In this document: positions 23,699 to 32,570 of the stretch, piece by piece
How positions within the stretch are numbered: the first letter of the stretch is position 1
Layout of the letters: every line of letters begins with the position of its first letter
Assembly: GCF_028765575.1 (NCBI RefSeq)
Contig: NZ_JARACO010000032.1
Span: forward strand, 1-32,570
Direction: 5' to 3'
Length of the DNA stretch: 32,570 nt
From: Aliivibrio sp. S3MY1
GTDB taxonomy: Bacteria > Pseudomonadota > Gammaproteobacteria > Enterobacterales > Vibrionaceae
Notes under the pieces: model-generated
What the model was told of the DNA's origin: nothing
Seen by the model: the letters and a program-made list of their open reading frames with translations, nothing else
The model's database searches: none
Program-made: the position numbers and the translations under genes

Positions 23699-24160
23699 AT
23701 GCCAAAAAGAAGTAAAGAAGATACTGAAATCACCATCCAGAAGATCATGGATGCGGTTATTGATCAACTGTTACGCTTAGGCTATGACAAAATGTCATAC
23801 ACGACATTAAGCCAACAGACTGGTGTATCAAGAACCGGTATTAGCCACCACTTTCCAAAGAAAACTGACTTTACTGCTGCTTTAGATGGTCGTATTTTCC
23901 GTCTATTTTCTGAACGCCTTGAAATGCAAGGTGATAAGCAAGCATTTATCGATAGTTGGATATCTTCTTTAGAAGACGAGCAATTCCGTGCGATTTTACG
24001 TCTTTTATTCCACCATATCGTTACTTCTGCAAATGCTCATGAATTTGCTCACAATGGCATTGAGCGTCTATATGGCATGGTTGAAGATCTATATGGTGAA
24101 GAAAGCCGTAAAGATCTTGAATGGCTAATTGGCCTTTCTTTAATTCGTATGGCTAAGTAA
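23699..24160 (+). CDS. luxT: LuxT/SwrT-like TetR family regulator
   Basis: This 153-residue protein has the TetR helix-turn-helix YDKMSYTTLSQQTGVSRTG followed by ISHHFPKKTDF (within residues ~29-59). The N-terminus MPKRSKEDTEITIQKIMDA and the total length (~17 kDa) match, from memory, LuxT of Vibrio harveyi and SwrT of V. parahaemolyticus. These regulators were linked to quorum-sensing and luminescence control and to swarming. The effector domain is shorter than in most TetR proteins. The ATG at 23699 lies just after AGAAGAG. A terminator separates it from the export operon, so it is not simply co-transcribed with it. Family assignment is secure; the luxT name is probable. Confidence 0.8.
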   Translation: MPKRSKEDTEITIQKIMDAVIDQLLRLGYDKMSYTTLSQQTGVSRTGISHHFPKKTDFTAALDGRIFRLFSERLEMQGDKQAFIDSWISSLEDEQFRAILRLLFHHIVTSANAHEFAHNGIERLYGMVEDLYGEESRKDLEWLIGLSLIRMAK

Positions 24161-24180
24161 TTTATTATTTAGTACAGAAG

Positions 24181-24213
24181 CTTATCGGTATTACTATCGA
24201 TAAGTTTTTTTTT
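24181..24213 (+). terminator. Terminator after the LuxT-like gene
   Basis: CTTATCG (24181-24187) pairs with CGATAAG (24198-24204) around a ten-base loop that can pair further, followed by nine T. It lies about 45 bp before the TolC-type gene, so the export operon must either use read-through or a promoter in this gap. Confidence 0.85.
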
Positions 24214-24259
24214 GCATTCAAAACCAATTAGAGCTTATACTCTACTTATTGGAGGGGTT

Positions 24260-25639
24260 ATGCTAAAAATTACACGTCTATCTGCTTTATTAACCACATT
24301 TATGTCTCTGTCTGTTTGCGCTAAATCGGTGGATTTCGATAGTGCATGGAAAAATGTACTCAATAATCATAATGGCATTGCCGCTGAGCGCATGAATGTT
24401 CAACGTCAAGAGTCATTAGCTTCAGGGACTTCTGATCTCAATTTACCTTCAGTTACATTAAGTGCAAATTACACCTATCTGGATGATGACGTTACTGTTT
24501 CAGGGCAGCAACTTCTTGATAGTACTAATACAAATCCAGCAATAGCAGGAATATTAGGTCAATTCATTGGTCCCGTGACTTCAACACTAAGTGAGCGTGA
24601 TATTTTCACTAGCTCAATTCGTGCTATTTGGCCAATATTTACTGGTGGGCGAATTTCTGCCGCTGAAAGTGCCGCAGAAGGAAAAACAGACGAAGCACGC
24701 AGTAAATTGAAAATGAAACAACAAGCCTCTTATGAAGATCTAGCTAAGTATTATTTTAGTGTCGTTCTCGCTAATGAAGTCGTTAAAACCTATAGCGAAG
24801 TAGAGCAAGGATTAGCAAAACACAGAGACAGTGCTATTAAACTGCAACAACAAGGGCAGATCGCCAAAGTTGAGCGCCTTCAAGCCGATGCGTCATACGA
24901 TAAAGCGCGAGTTGATTTACGTAAAGCACAACAAGACTCTGATATTGCGAAAGCAGCCTTAGCCAGTATTTTACAATCAAAAGAAACCATGACTCCTGAG
25001 ACTGAACTTTTTACTAATTCTTCTTTACCTCAGCTAAGTGCTTTCATAGATAACACATTAAATACTTACCCCGGTCTTGATTTATTAGAGGCCAAAGAGC
25101 GTCAAGCAAGCAGTTTAGTTAAAGCAGAAAAAGGACGTTATTATCCTGAAATTTATTTATATGGTAACTACAATCTGTATGAGGGAGACAGTTTATCTTC
25201 AGAGATAGCCCCTGATTGGATGGTGGGAATCGGTGTAAATGTACCTTTGATTGATAATAAAGGCCGTTCAGATAAAGTCGTCGCCGCACATAATGCGATT
25301 CAGCAAGTTCAATATTTGAAAAAACAAGCTCAACAAGATCTCGCATTATTGGTAGAAAAAACGTATAGAGAAGCACTTCAAGCTATCGATGAATATGAAG
25401 GACTTGCCTCAAGTTTAGAACTCGCGTCGGAGAATGTATTACTGCGTGAAAAAGCGTTTAAACAAGGTTTGTCTACGTCATTAGATGTGGTCGATGCTGA
25501 ACTGTATTTAGCGAGTATTAAAACTCAACGTTCTTTAGCGTCTTTTAACTATGTTATCTCTCTGGTTAAATTACTGGCATTAAGCGATCAAACAGACACG
25601 TTTGTTCAATACCAACTTCAAGCAAGAGAAGGAAAATAA
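24260..25639 (+). CDS. TolC family outer-membrane channel protein
   Basis: The 459-residue product has a signal peptide ending near VCA (residues ~17-20). The mature part shows the two internally related TolC halves, each with long alanine/glutamine-rich helices and short beta segments for the barrel. It forms the trimeric exit duct across the outer membrane and periplasm for tripartite exporters. I start it at the ATG at 24260, which follows a very strong GGAGGGG; the frame continues 16 codons upstream with no signal-peptide character. The HlyD-type gene follows one base after the stop codon, so the two are translationally linked. Confidence 0.88.
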   Translation: MLKITRLSALLTTFMSLSVCAKSVDFDSAWKNVLNNHNGIAAERMNVQRQESLASGTSDLNLPSVTLSANYTYLDDDVTVSGQQLLDSTNTNPAIAGILGQFIGPVTSTLSERDIFTSSIRAIWPIFTGGRISAAESAAEGKTDEARSKLKMKQQASYEDLAKYYFSVVLANEVVKTYSEVEQGLAKHRDSAIKLQQQGQIAKVERLQADASYDKARVDLRKAQQDSDIAKAALASILQSKETMTPETELFTNSSLPQLSAFIDNTLNTYPGLDLLEAKERQASSLVKAEKGRYYPEIYLYGNYNLYEGDSLSSEIAPDWMVGIGVNVPLIDNKGRSDKVVAAHNAIQQVQYLKKQAQQDLALLVEKTYREALQAIDEYEGLASSLELASENVLLREKAFKQGLSTSLDVVDAELYLASIKTQRSLASFNYVISLVKLLALSDQTDTFVQYQLQAREGK

Positions 25640-25640
25640 T

Positions 25641-26621
25641 ATGAGTCAGTTAAAAAAAGTTATCGGCTCTCTTGCCGTTGTTAGTGTGGTTAGCTGGGTT
25701 GGTTATAGCTTTTGGGCAGCGTATCAACCTCGCCCTGAATTACTTCAAGGTCAAATAGAGGCTGAACAATATAATATTTCCTCTAAGGTTCCAGGACGGA
25801 TAGAAAATGTATTTGTCAAAAAAGGGGATATGATCGAAAAAGGCCAACCTGTTTTTTCATTATATAGTCCTGAGATAGAAGCTAAACTAGCACAAGCCAA
25901 AGCAGGAGAGGCAGCTGCAAGTGCATTAGCCGATCAAGCAGAACAAGGTGCTCGAACTCAACAAGTGGCTGCAGCAAAAGATCAATGGCGAAAAGCCAAA
26001 GCAGCCAGTCAGTTACTTGAGAAAACGTATGCACGAGTTAATAACCTTTATAAAGATGGTGTCGTAGCAGAGCAGAAAAAAGATGAGACGTACACTCAAT
26101 GGCAAGCGGCGAAATACACTGAAAGTGCTGCATACCAAATGTATCAAATGGCGAAAGAGGGGGCTCGTTCAGAAACCAAACGCGCTGCTAATGAAAAAGT
26201 AAAAATGGCTATGGGTTCAGTTGCTGAGGTTGAAGCCTATGTTGCCGATACGAAAATCAATAGTTGGTACAATGGTGAAGTATCACAAGTCATGCTTAAT
26301 GCTGGTGAAATTGCACCTCAAGGTTTTCCTGTCGTTAGTGTAATAGACATAAAGCAAGCGTGGGCGGTGTTCCATGTTCGTGAAGATAAATTAAAAGCGT
26401 ATAAGAAAAATCAGACAATTGATGTTTACTTGCCTGCACTCGATCAAACCGTTCCATTTACGATCACGCATATTGCGGTAATGGGTGATTATGCGACATG
26501 GCGAGCAACCGATAATAGTCAGGGGTTTGATTTGAAAACCTTTGAGGTTGAAGCGCATCCAGTGAATGACATTCCGAATCTACGCGTAGGCATGAGTGCC
26601 GTAGTAAGAATAGATAAATAA
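25641..26621 (+). CDS. HlyD/EmrA-type periplasmic adaptor (membrane fusion protein)
   Basis: The 326-residue product has an N-terminal membrane anchor (residues ~7-25). A lipoyl-like half follows at ~45-72, including SSKVPGRIENVFVKKGDMIEKGQPVF. A long alanine-rich helical hairpin (~72-190) comes next, then the second lipoyl half and a beta-barrel domain. It links an inner-membrane pump to the TolC-type duct. The ATG at 25641 begins one base after the upstream stop and is preceded by AAGGAAA; the open frame extends 13 codons into the TolC gene. The overall architecture resembles YhiI-type adaptors that pair with ABC exporters. Confidence 0.88.
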   Translation: MSQLKKVIGSLAVVSVVSWVGYSFWAAYQPRPELLQGQIEAEQYNISSKVPGRIENVFVKKGDMIEKGQPVFSLYSPEIEAKLAQAKAGEAAASALADQAEQGARTQQVAAAKDQWRKAKAASQLLEKTYARVNNLYKDGVVAEQKKDETYTQWQAAKYTESAAYQMYQMAKEGARSETKRAANEKVKMAMGSVAEVEAYVADTKINSWYNGEVSQVMLNAGEIAPQGFPVVSVIDIKQAWAVFHVREDKLKAYKKNQTIDVYLPALDQTVPFTITHIAVMGDYATWRATDNSQGFDLKTFEVEAHPVNDIPNLRVGMSAVVRIDK

Positions 26622-26651
26622 TGTATATCACTTGGTTATAGTTGGATCGTT

Positions 26652-27767
26652 ATGAAAATTTTTTGGCGCTCTTATTGTTCAAATCCATGGTTAATAGCGG
26701 TTACCTTTGCTTTACCTTTGGTATTATCTCTCATTATTTGGTGGGTATTTTCAGCATCTGTCGTGCGAGAGCTGCCTATTGATGTGGTGGACCTGGATCA
26801 GTCTAGTTTATCAAGAATGATCATTCGTGATTACGATGCAACGCCGACGCTTGCTGTACGAACTATTCAACCTAATAATGAGATTGCAAATCAAGCATTA
26901 AAACGGGGTGAAAATTACGGCTATATAGTTATCCCAAATCACTTTGAGCGCGATATCTTACTTGGTAAAAGCCCAAAAGTATCTGGTTTTTATAACGGAC
27001 AATTCATTCTAATTGCTAAACAAATTAACTCCGCGTTAATGCAAACGGATATGACGATTCAAGCTAAATTATCGACGGTAAAAGCATTAAGCACTAAAGA
27101 GACCGCATGGATTCAAGCTATTAATTCTGCAGTGCCGATTAACGTTCAGATCACTCCTTTGTTCAATCTTGGGAGTAATTATAATCAATTCTTGGTTTCT
27201 GCTGTTTTGCCTGCAATTTGGCAAATGGCGATCATTGTAGGTATGATCTGGGCAATGAAAAATGAAATGATTCGCACAAATAGTCAGAATATAAGAGTGT
27301 GGTTTGATTCACAAAGCATCAAGCAAATACTTCAATTTATCTCCGTCTATTTTGTGGTGGCAATGGTATTAGGTTGTCTGCTTTTTTACTTTCTATATGG
27401 CATTTTACGCTTCCCATTCGATGGCCAAATTCCATCATTTTTATTCGCGATGAGTACTATGGCATTCGCGTGTATTAGTTTAGGTTGTGCGATAGGCTAT
27501 GCGACGAATGATATTGTCAAAGCGATGAGTATTTCAGGTGCTTACACTGCGCCAAGTTTTGCCTTTCTTGGTGTGACTTTTCCTGTTTCTGATATGAATG
27601 GCCTTGCCACATTCTGGCACTCTATTTTACCAGCAAGCCATTTTGTACGATCTCAAATAGAACAAGCGAATTATGGCTATACTTTTATACAAACCACACC
27701 GAATTTAGGTGCGTTATTGTTATTCACATTACCATTACTGTTGCTTATGACCCGTTTAAGGAAGTAG
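26652..27767 (+). CDS. ABC-2 type permease, first of a pair
   Basis: This 371-residue inner-membrane protein has one N-terminal helix (~13-34). A periplasmic domain of ~150 residues follows, reading IDVVDLDQSSLSRMIIRDYD at its start. A cluster of five or more helices occupies ~185-368. This is the ABC2_membrane_3 layout of YhhJ/YbhS-type permeases. It carries no Walker motifs. The ATG at 26652 lies 30 bp after the adaptor gene, and the second permease starts three bases after its stop. Transport requires an ATPase that is not encoded next to it. Confidence 0.85.
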   Translation: MKIFWRSYCSNPWLIAVTFALPLVLSLIIWWVFSASVVRELPIDVVDLDQSSLSRMIIRDYDATPTLAVRTIQPNNEIANQALKRGENYGYIVIPNHFERDILLGKSPKVSGFYNGQFILIAKQINSALMQTDMTIQAKLSTVKALSTKETAWIQAINSAVPINVQITPLFNLGSNYNQFLVSAVLPAIWQMAIIVGMIWAMKNEMIRTNSQNIRVWFDSQSIKQILQFISVYFVVAMVLGCLLFYFLYGILRFPFDGQIPSFLFAMSTMAFACISLGCAIGYATNDIVKAMSISGAYTAPSFAFLGVTFPVSDMNGLATFWHSILPASHFVRSQIEQANYGYTFIQTTPNLGALLLFTLPLLLLMTRLRK

Positions 27768-27770
27768 CTA

Positions 27771-28871
27771 ATGTCATTAATATCTATCATAAAAAATGAA
27801 GCAAAGGCTATTTTTACTAACAGCACCATTTTAATGGCGATGATAGGGGGTGTATTATTTTACGCCTTTTTATATCCACTTCCTTATCTACAGCAAAGCC
27901 CTGAAGAGCAAAAAATCACAGTGGTTGATCTCGATAAATCTGATTTAAGTCGTCGTTTTATTCGTATGGTTAATGCATCACAGCAAGTCGATGTAGTTGA
28001 ACAAGCAGAGAGTGTTGCTGAGGCTAAGCAGCAATTTCTTGATAACACGGTTAGTGGATTTCTGGTGATCCCATATCAATTTTCAAAAAACTTACAACTT
28101 GGACAAGCACCCACAGTCGCATACGCAGGTGATGCCTCTTATTTCTTAATTTATGGCACTATTGTTGAAGGCTTAATGAAAGCGGGTGGCACCATTACGG
28201 CACAATATCGTATCGCTCATATGGCCATCGATGGAATGCCGATTAATACAGCGATAAATACATTTCAGCCATTTAAGTCAAATTACATTCCAGTGTTTAA
28301 TCACAATATGGGTTACGTGCAATATGTCGTACCAGCCGTCTTTATACTTATCTTACAACAAACGTTATTAATGGCTGTCGGAGTCAGACAAAAAACAACT
28401 AAGATAAGCGAAAATTCAGCAGCTCAGCTAGTGGTTCGATTTGGGATATTTTTACTATCAGAATTAGTCTTAGCCGGTTTCTATTTTGGTTATGTTTTTG
28501 ATTTTTATCATATAGGTCGTTTCTCAAACCCTATTGATTTGATCACCTTACTCGTACCTTTTATTTCTGCTGTGATCTTACTCGGTATGTTATTAGCTCG
28601 ATGGTTTCCAACCCCTGAAAGCATTTTGTTAGTTGTTTTATTCAGTTCAATGCCGATTGTTTTTAGTGCTGGTTTTATCTGGCCAAGTGAACTTATTCCA
28701 GCAGTACTTACCGAGGTAATGCATTTACTGCCAAGTGGTTTTGCTATTAATGGTTTTCTTACCTTGAATCAGCAAGGGGCGGGATTAAACAGTGTCTTCT
28801 CTAATATGCTAGGGCTTTATGGCTTGTGCTTGGTATATGGTTTGTGTTTGTTTATCAGTAAACGAAAATAG
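27771..28871 (+). CDS. ABC-2 type permease, second of a pair
   Basis: This 366-residue protein has the same layout as the gene before it: an N-terminal helix (~16-37), a periplasmic domain opening with TVVDLDKSDLSRRFIRMVN, and a C-terminal helix cluster (~185-360) ending in a basic tail. The matching VDLD-S-LSR motif shows that the two permeases are paralogues, so they probably form a heterodimer. AAGGAAG precedes the ATG at 27771. It is the last gene of the operon. Its stop is followed by 29 in-frame sense codons, discussed under findings. Confidence 0.85.
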   Translation: MSLISIIKNEAKAIFTNSTILMAMIGGVLFYAFLYPLPYLQQSPEEQKITVVDLDKSDLSRRFIRMVNASQQVDVVEQAESVAEAKQQFLDNTVSGFLVIPYQFSKNLQLGQAPTVAYAGDASYFLIYGTIVEGLMKAGGTITAQYRIAHMAIDGMPINTAINTFQPFKSNYIPVFNHNMGYVQYVVPAVFILILQQTLLMAVGVRQKTTKISENSAAQLVVRFGIFLLSELVLAGFYFGYVFDFYHIGRFSNPIDLITLLVPFISAVILLGMLLARWFPTPESILLVVLFSSMPIVFSAGFIWPSELIPAVLTEVMHLLPSGFAINGFLTLNQQGAGLNSVFSNMLGLYGLCLVYGLCLFISKRK

Positions 28872-28935
28872 ATCTTAATTCCCCCTCGTGATCTTGAAAA
28901 AGCTAAGCCTATTGCACAATATCAAGAGTCACTAC

Positions 28936-28962
28936 TTCACAATAGAGCTTTTGAGGTATAAT
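28936..28962 (+). promoter_or_regulatory. Candidate promoter of the HlyU-family gene
   Basis: A perfect -10 TATAAT (28957-28962) has TTCACA (28936-28941), five of six matches to the -35 consensus, 15 bp upstream. The spacing is short. The expected transcription start would be near 28969, giving a leader of about 20 nt. Confidence 0.45.
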
Positions 28963-28989
28963 TAGTCTTATTTCAAAAAGGAAAATGAA

Positions 28990-29265
28990 ATGGGACTTTT
29001 TTCACGTCTATTTGACTCTTCCCCTAAACAAGAACCAGTCATCGAACCAATCGAATACAACTCCTTTCTTATCTACCCAAACTCTGAGCGAGATGGAAGT
29101 CAGTTTCGTATCGCTGGAAAAATAACAAAAGAGATTAATGGCGAACTCAAAGAGCATCGCTTTATTCGGTCTGATGTTATTTCATTGAAGACTGATGCTG
29201 ATGAATTGATGGTAAGAAAATCAAAAATGTTGATTGATCAAATGGCAGAATCAATTTTTAAATAA
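28990..29265 (+). CDS. HlyU family protein (PF10115)
   Basis: This 91-residue protein matches the PF10115 family, which databases name 'HlyU transcriptional activator'; it is distinct from the ArsR-type HlyU of Vibrio cholerae. It begins MGLFSRLFDSSP, followed by family blocks IEYNSFLIYPNS, DGSQFRIAGKITKEI and EHRFIRSDVISLKTDADE. It is soluble, with no helix-turn-helix that I can see, so direct DNA binding is unproven. AAAGGAAA precedes the ATG. Its own promoter and the gap of 118 bp argue against co-transcription with the exporter. Confidence 0.88.
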   Translation: MGLFSRLFDSSPKQEPVIEPIEYNSFLIYPNSERDGSQFRIAGKITKEINGELKEHRFIRSDVISLKTDADELMVRKSKMLIDQMAESIFK

Positions 29266-29527
29266 ATGTAAATTAATTGATTTAGATTACGACGCTATTA
29301 GTTTTACACTCTATACTTATTGTTTAAAATCAATCAGTAACATTAAGTGGTTTGACCTCTGTTTTATAATCAGCAATATGTTGTTTATTTACTAAATAGA
29401 GGTGAGAATAAACGGACATTTATTTTTTGTAATAAAATGATGTGATTTTATTACAAATCACTTGAATTAGTATCTTATGTTCGATACAACAAAGGTATCA
29501 ATTCAAGCCAATAGTAAAGGAATAACT

Positions 29528-31084
29528 ATGCAAATTGGTGTACCTAGAGAAGTACTCGCGGGAGAGACCCGTGTCGCTGCCACTCCAAAAACAGTTGAGC
29601 AGCTATTAAAACTCGGTTTTACCGTCGCTGTAGAATCTAAAGCCGGTATCTTAGCCAGTTTTGATGACTCCGCATTTGAAAAAGCAGGCGCTACCATTGT
29701 TTCTGCTGATGATGTTTGGAGATCAGAACTTATCCTTAAAGTAAATGCACCTCAAGTTAACGCCGAAACCGGTGTTGATGAGTTTGAGTTACTTCAAGAT
29801 GGTGCAAGTTTAGTTAGCTTTATTTGGCCAGCTCAAAATGAAGAATTACTTGCTAAATTAGCCACAAAAAATATCAATGTTCTGGCGATGGATTCTGTTC
29901 CTCGTATTTCACGCGCACAAGCATTAGATGCATTAAGCTCAATGGCAAATATTGCAGGTTATCGTGCTGTGGTAGAAGCCGCTCATGAATTTGGCCGTTT
30001 CTTCACTGGCCAAATTACGGCCGCGGGTAAAGTTCCACCAGCAAAAGTACTTGTTGCTGGTGCGGGTGTTGCTGGCCTTGCTGCTATTGGTGCCGCGGGT
30101 AGCCTTGGGGCGATTGTTCGTGCATTCGATGTTCGTCCAGAAGTAAAAGAACAAGTCCAATCAATGGGTGCCGAATTCCTTGAAGTTGATTTCAAGGAAA
30201 ACTCTGGTTCTGGTGATGGCTACGCAAAAGAAATGTCTGATGAGTTCAACAAAAAAGCAGAAGAGTTGTATGCCGCTCAAGCTAAAGATGTTGATATCAT
30301 TATTACAACTGCACTTATCCCTGGTCGTCCTGCACCAAAGCTGATTACTAAAGCCATGGTTGATAGCATGCAAGCGGGCAGTGTGATTGTTGATTTGGCG
30401 GCTGCTAATGGCGGTAACTGTGAATACACAATAAAAGATCAAGTTATCACCACTGACAATGGCGTAAAAATTGTGGGTTATACTGATATGGTTGGTCGTC
30501 TTCCAACTCAATCATCACAACTTTACGGCACAAACTTAGTTAACCTTCTTAAGCTTCTATGCAAAGAGAAAGACGGCAACATCAATATTGATTTTGAAGA
30601 CGTTGTTCTTCGTGGTGTTACTGTTGTTAAAGAAGGTGAAGTCACATGGCCTGCGCCACAAATTCAAGTTTCAGCTCAACCTCAAGCCAAAGCGGCACCA
30701 AAAGCTAAGGTAGCTCCGAAAGTTGAAGAGCCAATGTCTCCAGTTAAAAAGTTCGGCATCATCGGTGCTGGTATTGCCGCGTTTGGTTGGGTAGCGTCTG
30801 TTGCTCCTGCTGAATTTTTAGCACACTTTACCGTTTTCGTTCTTGCCTGTATTGTTGGTTATTATGTGGTATGGAATGTCAGTCATTCATTACATACTCC
30901 ACTGATGTCAGTAACGAATGCCATTTCAGGGATCATCATTGTAGGTGCATTACTGCAAGTTGGACAGGGTAGTGCTGTTGTTTCATTTTTAGCATTTATT
31001 GCAGTTTTAATCGCGAGTATTAATATATTTGGCGGTTTTGCTGTAACCAAGCGTATGCTTGAAATGTTCCGTAAAGATAAGTAA
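29528..31084 (+). CDS. pntA: NAD(P) transhydrogenase subunit alpha
   Basis: The 518-residue product is the alpha subunit of the proton-translocating transhydrogenase, which uses the proton gradient to drive hydride transfer from NADH to NADP+. It starts with [20 protein letters not shown]. The NAD-binding part contains a glycine-rich [18 protein letters not shown] (residues ~177-194). A proline/alanine/lysine linker (~390-412) leads to four C-terminal membrane helices. I start it at the ATG at 29528, preceded by AAGGAATAAC, which gives the usual length; the frame continues 17 codons upstream to 29477. pntB starts 11 bases after the stop. Confidence 0.96.
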   Translation: MQIGVPREVLAGETRVAATPKTVEQLLKLGFTVAVESKAGILASFDDSAFEKAGATIVSADDVWRSELILKVNAPQVNAETGVDEFELLQDGASLVSFIWPAQNEELLAKLATKNINVLAMDSVPRISRAQALDALSSMANIAGYRAVVEAAHEFGRFFTGQITAAGKVPPAKVLVAGAGVAGLAAIGAAGSLGAIVRAFDVRPEVKEQVQSMGAEFLEVDFKENSGSGDGYAKEMSDEFNKKAEELYAAQAKDVDIIITTALIPGRPAPKLITKAMVDSMQAGSVIVDLAAANGGNCEYTIKDQVITTDNGVKIVGYTDMVGRLPTQSSQLYGTNLVNLLKLLCKEKDGNINIDFEDVVLRGVTVVKEGEVTWPAPQIQVSAQPQAKAAPKAKVAPKVEEPMSPVKKFGIIGAGIAAFGWVASVAPAEFLAHFTVFVLACIVGYYVVWNVSHSLHTPLMSVTNAISGIIIVGALLQVGQGSAVVSFLAFIAVLIASINIFGGFAVTKRMLEMFRKDK

Positions 31085-31095
31085 GGGGTAGGATA

Positions 31096-32472
31096 ATGTC
31101 AGCAGGATTAGTTCAAGCAGCATATATTGTATCTGCCGTTTTATTTATTATGAGTTTAGCCGGTTTGTCTAAACAAGAAACCGCTCGTTCTGGTAACTAC
31201 TACGGAATGACAGGTATGGCCATCGCACTGATCGCGACCATCTTTGGTCCTGACTCTGCAGGTACAAGTTGGATCATCGTTGCGATGGCAATCGGTGCTG
31301 CAATTGGTATCTTCTATGCGAAGAAAGTTGAAATGACTGAAATGCCTGAGCTTGTGGCAATTCTTCACAGCTTTGTTGGTATGGCAGCAGTATTAGTTGG
31401 TTATAACAGCTATATCGATCACGGTGAATTAACTGGCGCGCTACTAAATATCCATTTAGTTGAAGTGTTCTTAGGTGTCTTCATTGGTGCTGTAACATTT
31501 ACAGGCTCACTTGTTGCGTTTGGTAAATTGCGCGGTGTGATTAGTTCATCTGCACTTCAATTACCGTATCGCCATAAGCTAAACCTATTAGCGTTAATCG
31601 CTTCTGCCGCTCTTCTTTACTATTTTGTTAGTGTTGAAGGCAGCATGTTCGCAATTATCTTAGTCACACTAATTGCTTTCGCATTTGGTTACCATCTAGT
31701 TGCTTCAATCGGTGGCGCTGACATGCCAGTGGTTGTTTCAATGTTGAATTCATATTCTGGTTGGGCAGCAGCAGCAGCAGGTTTCATGCTATCAAATGAT
31801 CTTCTGATTGTGACTGGTGCATTAGTTGGTTCTTCAGGTGCGATCCTTTCTTACATCATGTGTAAAGCAATGAACCGTTCTTTCATCAGTGTTATCGCTG
31901 GTGGATTTGGTCAAGATGTTGTTGTTTCTGACTCTGATGAAGATCAAGGCGAGCATCGTGAAACAACGGCTGAAGAAGTAGCAGAAATGCTTAAAAACGC
32001 TAAGTCCGTGGTTATCACTCCAGGGTACGGCATGGCAGTAGCTCAAGCTCAATATCCAGTTTATGAAATTACTGAAAAACTTCGAGCGCAGGGCGTTAAC
32101 GTTCGTTTTGGTATTCACCCTGTTGCGGGTCGTCTACCTGGTCACATGAACGTACTGCTTGCTGAAGCAAAAGTACCGTATGATATTGTGCTTGAAATGG
32201 ACGAAATCAATGGTGACTTATCTGAGACAGATACGGTTCTAGTTATTGGTGCAAACGATACAGTTAACCCTGCAGCGATGGAAGATCCAAACAGTCCAAT
32301 CGCAGGCATGCCCGTTCTTGAAGTGTGGAATGCGAAAAACGTAATCGTATTTAAACGCTCGATGAGCACAGGTTACGCTGGTGTGCAAAACCCATTGTTC
32401 TTTAAAGAAAATACTGAAATGCTTTTTGGTGATGCAAAAGAAACATGTGTTGAGATCAGTAAACATCTTTAA
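31096..32472 (+). CDS. pntB: NAD(P) transhydrogenase subunit beta
   Basis: This 458-residue protein forms the rest of the inner-membrane proton channel (about eight to nine helices in residues 1-260) and the NADP(H)-binding domain (~280-458). The latter has the glycine-rich [13 protein letters not shown] followed by [20 protein letters not shown], and [16 protein letters not shown] near the end. It works as a dimer with PntA. GGGGTAGGATA precedes the ATG. The GCA repeat near 31766-31780 simply encodes alanines in a membrane helix. Confidence 0.96.
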   Translation: MSAGLVQAAYIVSAVLFIMSLAGLSKQETARSGNYYGMTGMAIALIATIFGPDSAGTSWIIVAMAIGAAIGIFYAKKVEMTEMPELVAILHSFVGMAAVLVGYNSYIDHGELTGALLNIHLVEVFLGVFIGAVTFTGSLVAFGKLRGVISSSALQLPYRHKLNLLALIASAALLYYFVSVEGSMFAIILVTLIAFAFGYHLVASIGGADMPVVVSMLNSYSGWAAAAAGFMLSNDLLIVTGALVGSSGAILSYIMCKAMNRSFISVIAGGFGQDVVVSDSDEDQGEHRETTAEEVAEMLKNAKSVVITPGYGMAVAQAQYPVYEITEKLRAQGVNVRFGIHPVAGRLPGHMNVLLAEAKVPYDIVLEMDEINGDLSETDTVLVIGANDTVNPAAMEDPNSPIAGMPVLEVWNAKNVIVFKRSMSTGYAGVQNPLFFKENTEMLFGDAKETCVEISKHL

Positions 32473-32495
32473 TTAAACGTGTTTTTAAATAGATT

Positions 32496-32526
32496 AAACC
32501 GAGTATTTAGTACTCGGTTTTTTTTC
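32496..32526 (+). terminator. Terminator of the pntAB operon
   Basis: AAACCGAGTA and TACTCGGTTT form a perfect 10 bp stem with a TTTAG loop, followed by a T-run. Confidence 0.93.
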
Positions 32527-32570
32527 GTCCGTTTTCCGACAATAATACCAGCGTAATCATTAGATAATTG

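Noticed and set aside
30161-30511. Long antisense open frame (116 codons) inside pntA
   Set aside because: pntA is certain, and the antisense frame is rich in Cys, Asn and His without any recognisable fold, as expected of a shadow.
31766-31781. GCA trinucleotide repeat as a phase-variable microsatellite
   Set aside because: A run of a few alanine codons in a pntB membrane helix; a trinucleotide change would not shift the frame.
1-32570. CRISPR arrays, tRNA or rRNA genes, prophage or plasmid replication genes
   Set aside because: No regularly spaced repeats, cloverleaf-like sequences or rRNA signatures were seen; the only mobile-element trace is the transposase remnant near the left end.

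Overview
The window looks like a stretch of a Vibrionaceae chromosome, most probably the Aliivibrio (Vibrio fischeri) group. The DNA is AT-rich and the gene families are typical of marine vibrios: a LuxT/SwrT-like TetR regulator, a PF10115 HlyU-family protein, DUF3332 and DUF3297 proteins, YceH, a YfcZ-like protein and a cold-shock protein. The genus is an inference from protein style and base composition, because no rRNA or other direct taxonomic marker is present. The mix of accessory and metabolic genes would suit a second chromosome, but the sequence cannot prove that.

The left end (1-1290) is a decayed, mobile-looking patch. It holds two diverged copies of a ~65 bp repeat with an attC-like right end, about 790 bp apart, each followed within ~30 bp by a small orphan gene. 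Between them, on the minus strand, is a fossil reading frame that joins the C-terminus of an IS110-type transposase to the middle of a DUF1778 (TacA-type) antitoxin. This resembles eroded integron cassettes.

From 1465 to about 13,750 lie mostly single-gene units: DUF3297, a YjiH-type membrane protein, a PF09818 ABC-class ATPase, a two-helix membrane protein, an FAD oxidoreductase, a PilZ-domain protein, an unidentified protein, a lipoprotein fatty-acid cis/trans isomerase with a heme motif, an OFA-type MFS transporter, a DUF3332 lipoprotein and a small four-helix membrane protein. Good hairpin terminators separate many of them.

From 13,877 to 17,312 come a receiver-CheC fusion translationally coupled to a PAS protein, a bactofilin with a downstream coiled-coil protein, and the yceH/GIY-YIG pair. 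From 17,324 to 23,243 come nadE facing away from a NadD-like adenylyltransferase (the last two steps of NAD+ synthesis), an AraC-like protein with a reduced DNA-binding part, an acyltransferase, a LysR regulator, a secreted protein built of eight 20-residue repeats, a cold-shock gene and a YfcZ-like gene.

From 23,699 to 28,871 a LuxT-like regulator precedes a four-gene export operon: TolC-type outer-membrane channel, HlyD-type periplasmic adaptor and two ABC-2 permeases, with no ATPase gene. A HlyU-family gene follows. The window ends with pntA-pntB, the proton-translocating transhydrogenase, and its terminator. The best candidates for new biology are the ATPase-less exporter, the receiver-CheC/PAS pair, the NadE/NadD-like divergon, the repeat protein and the fossil cassette region.
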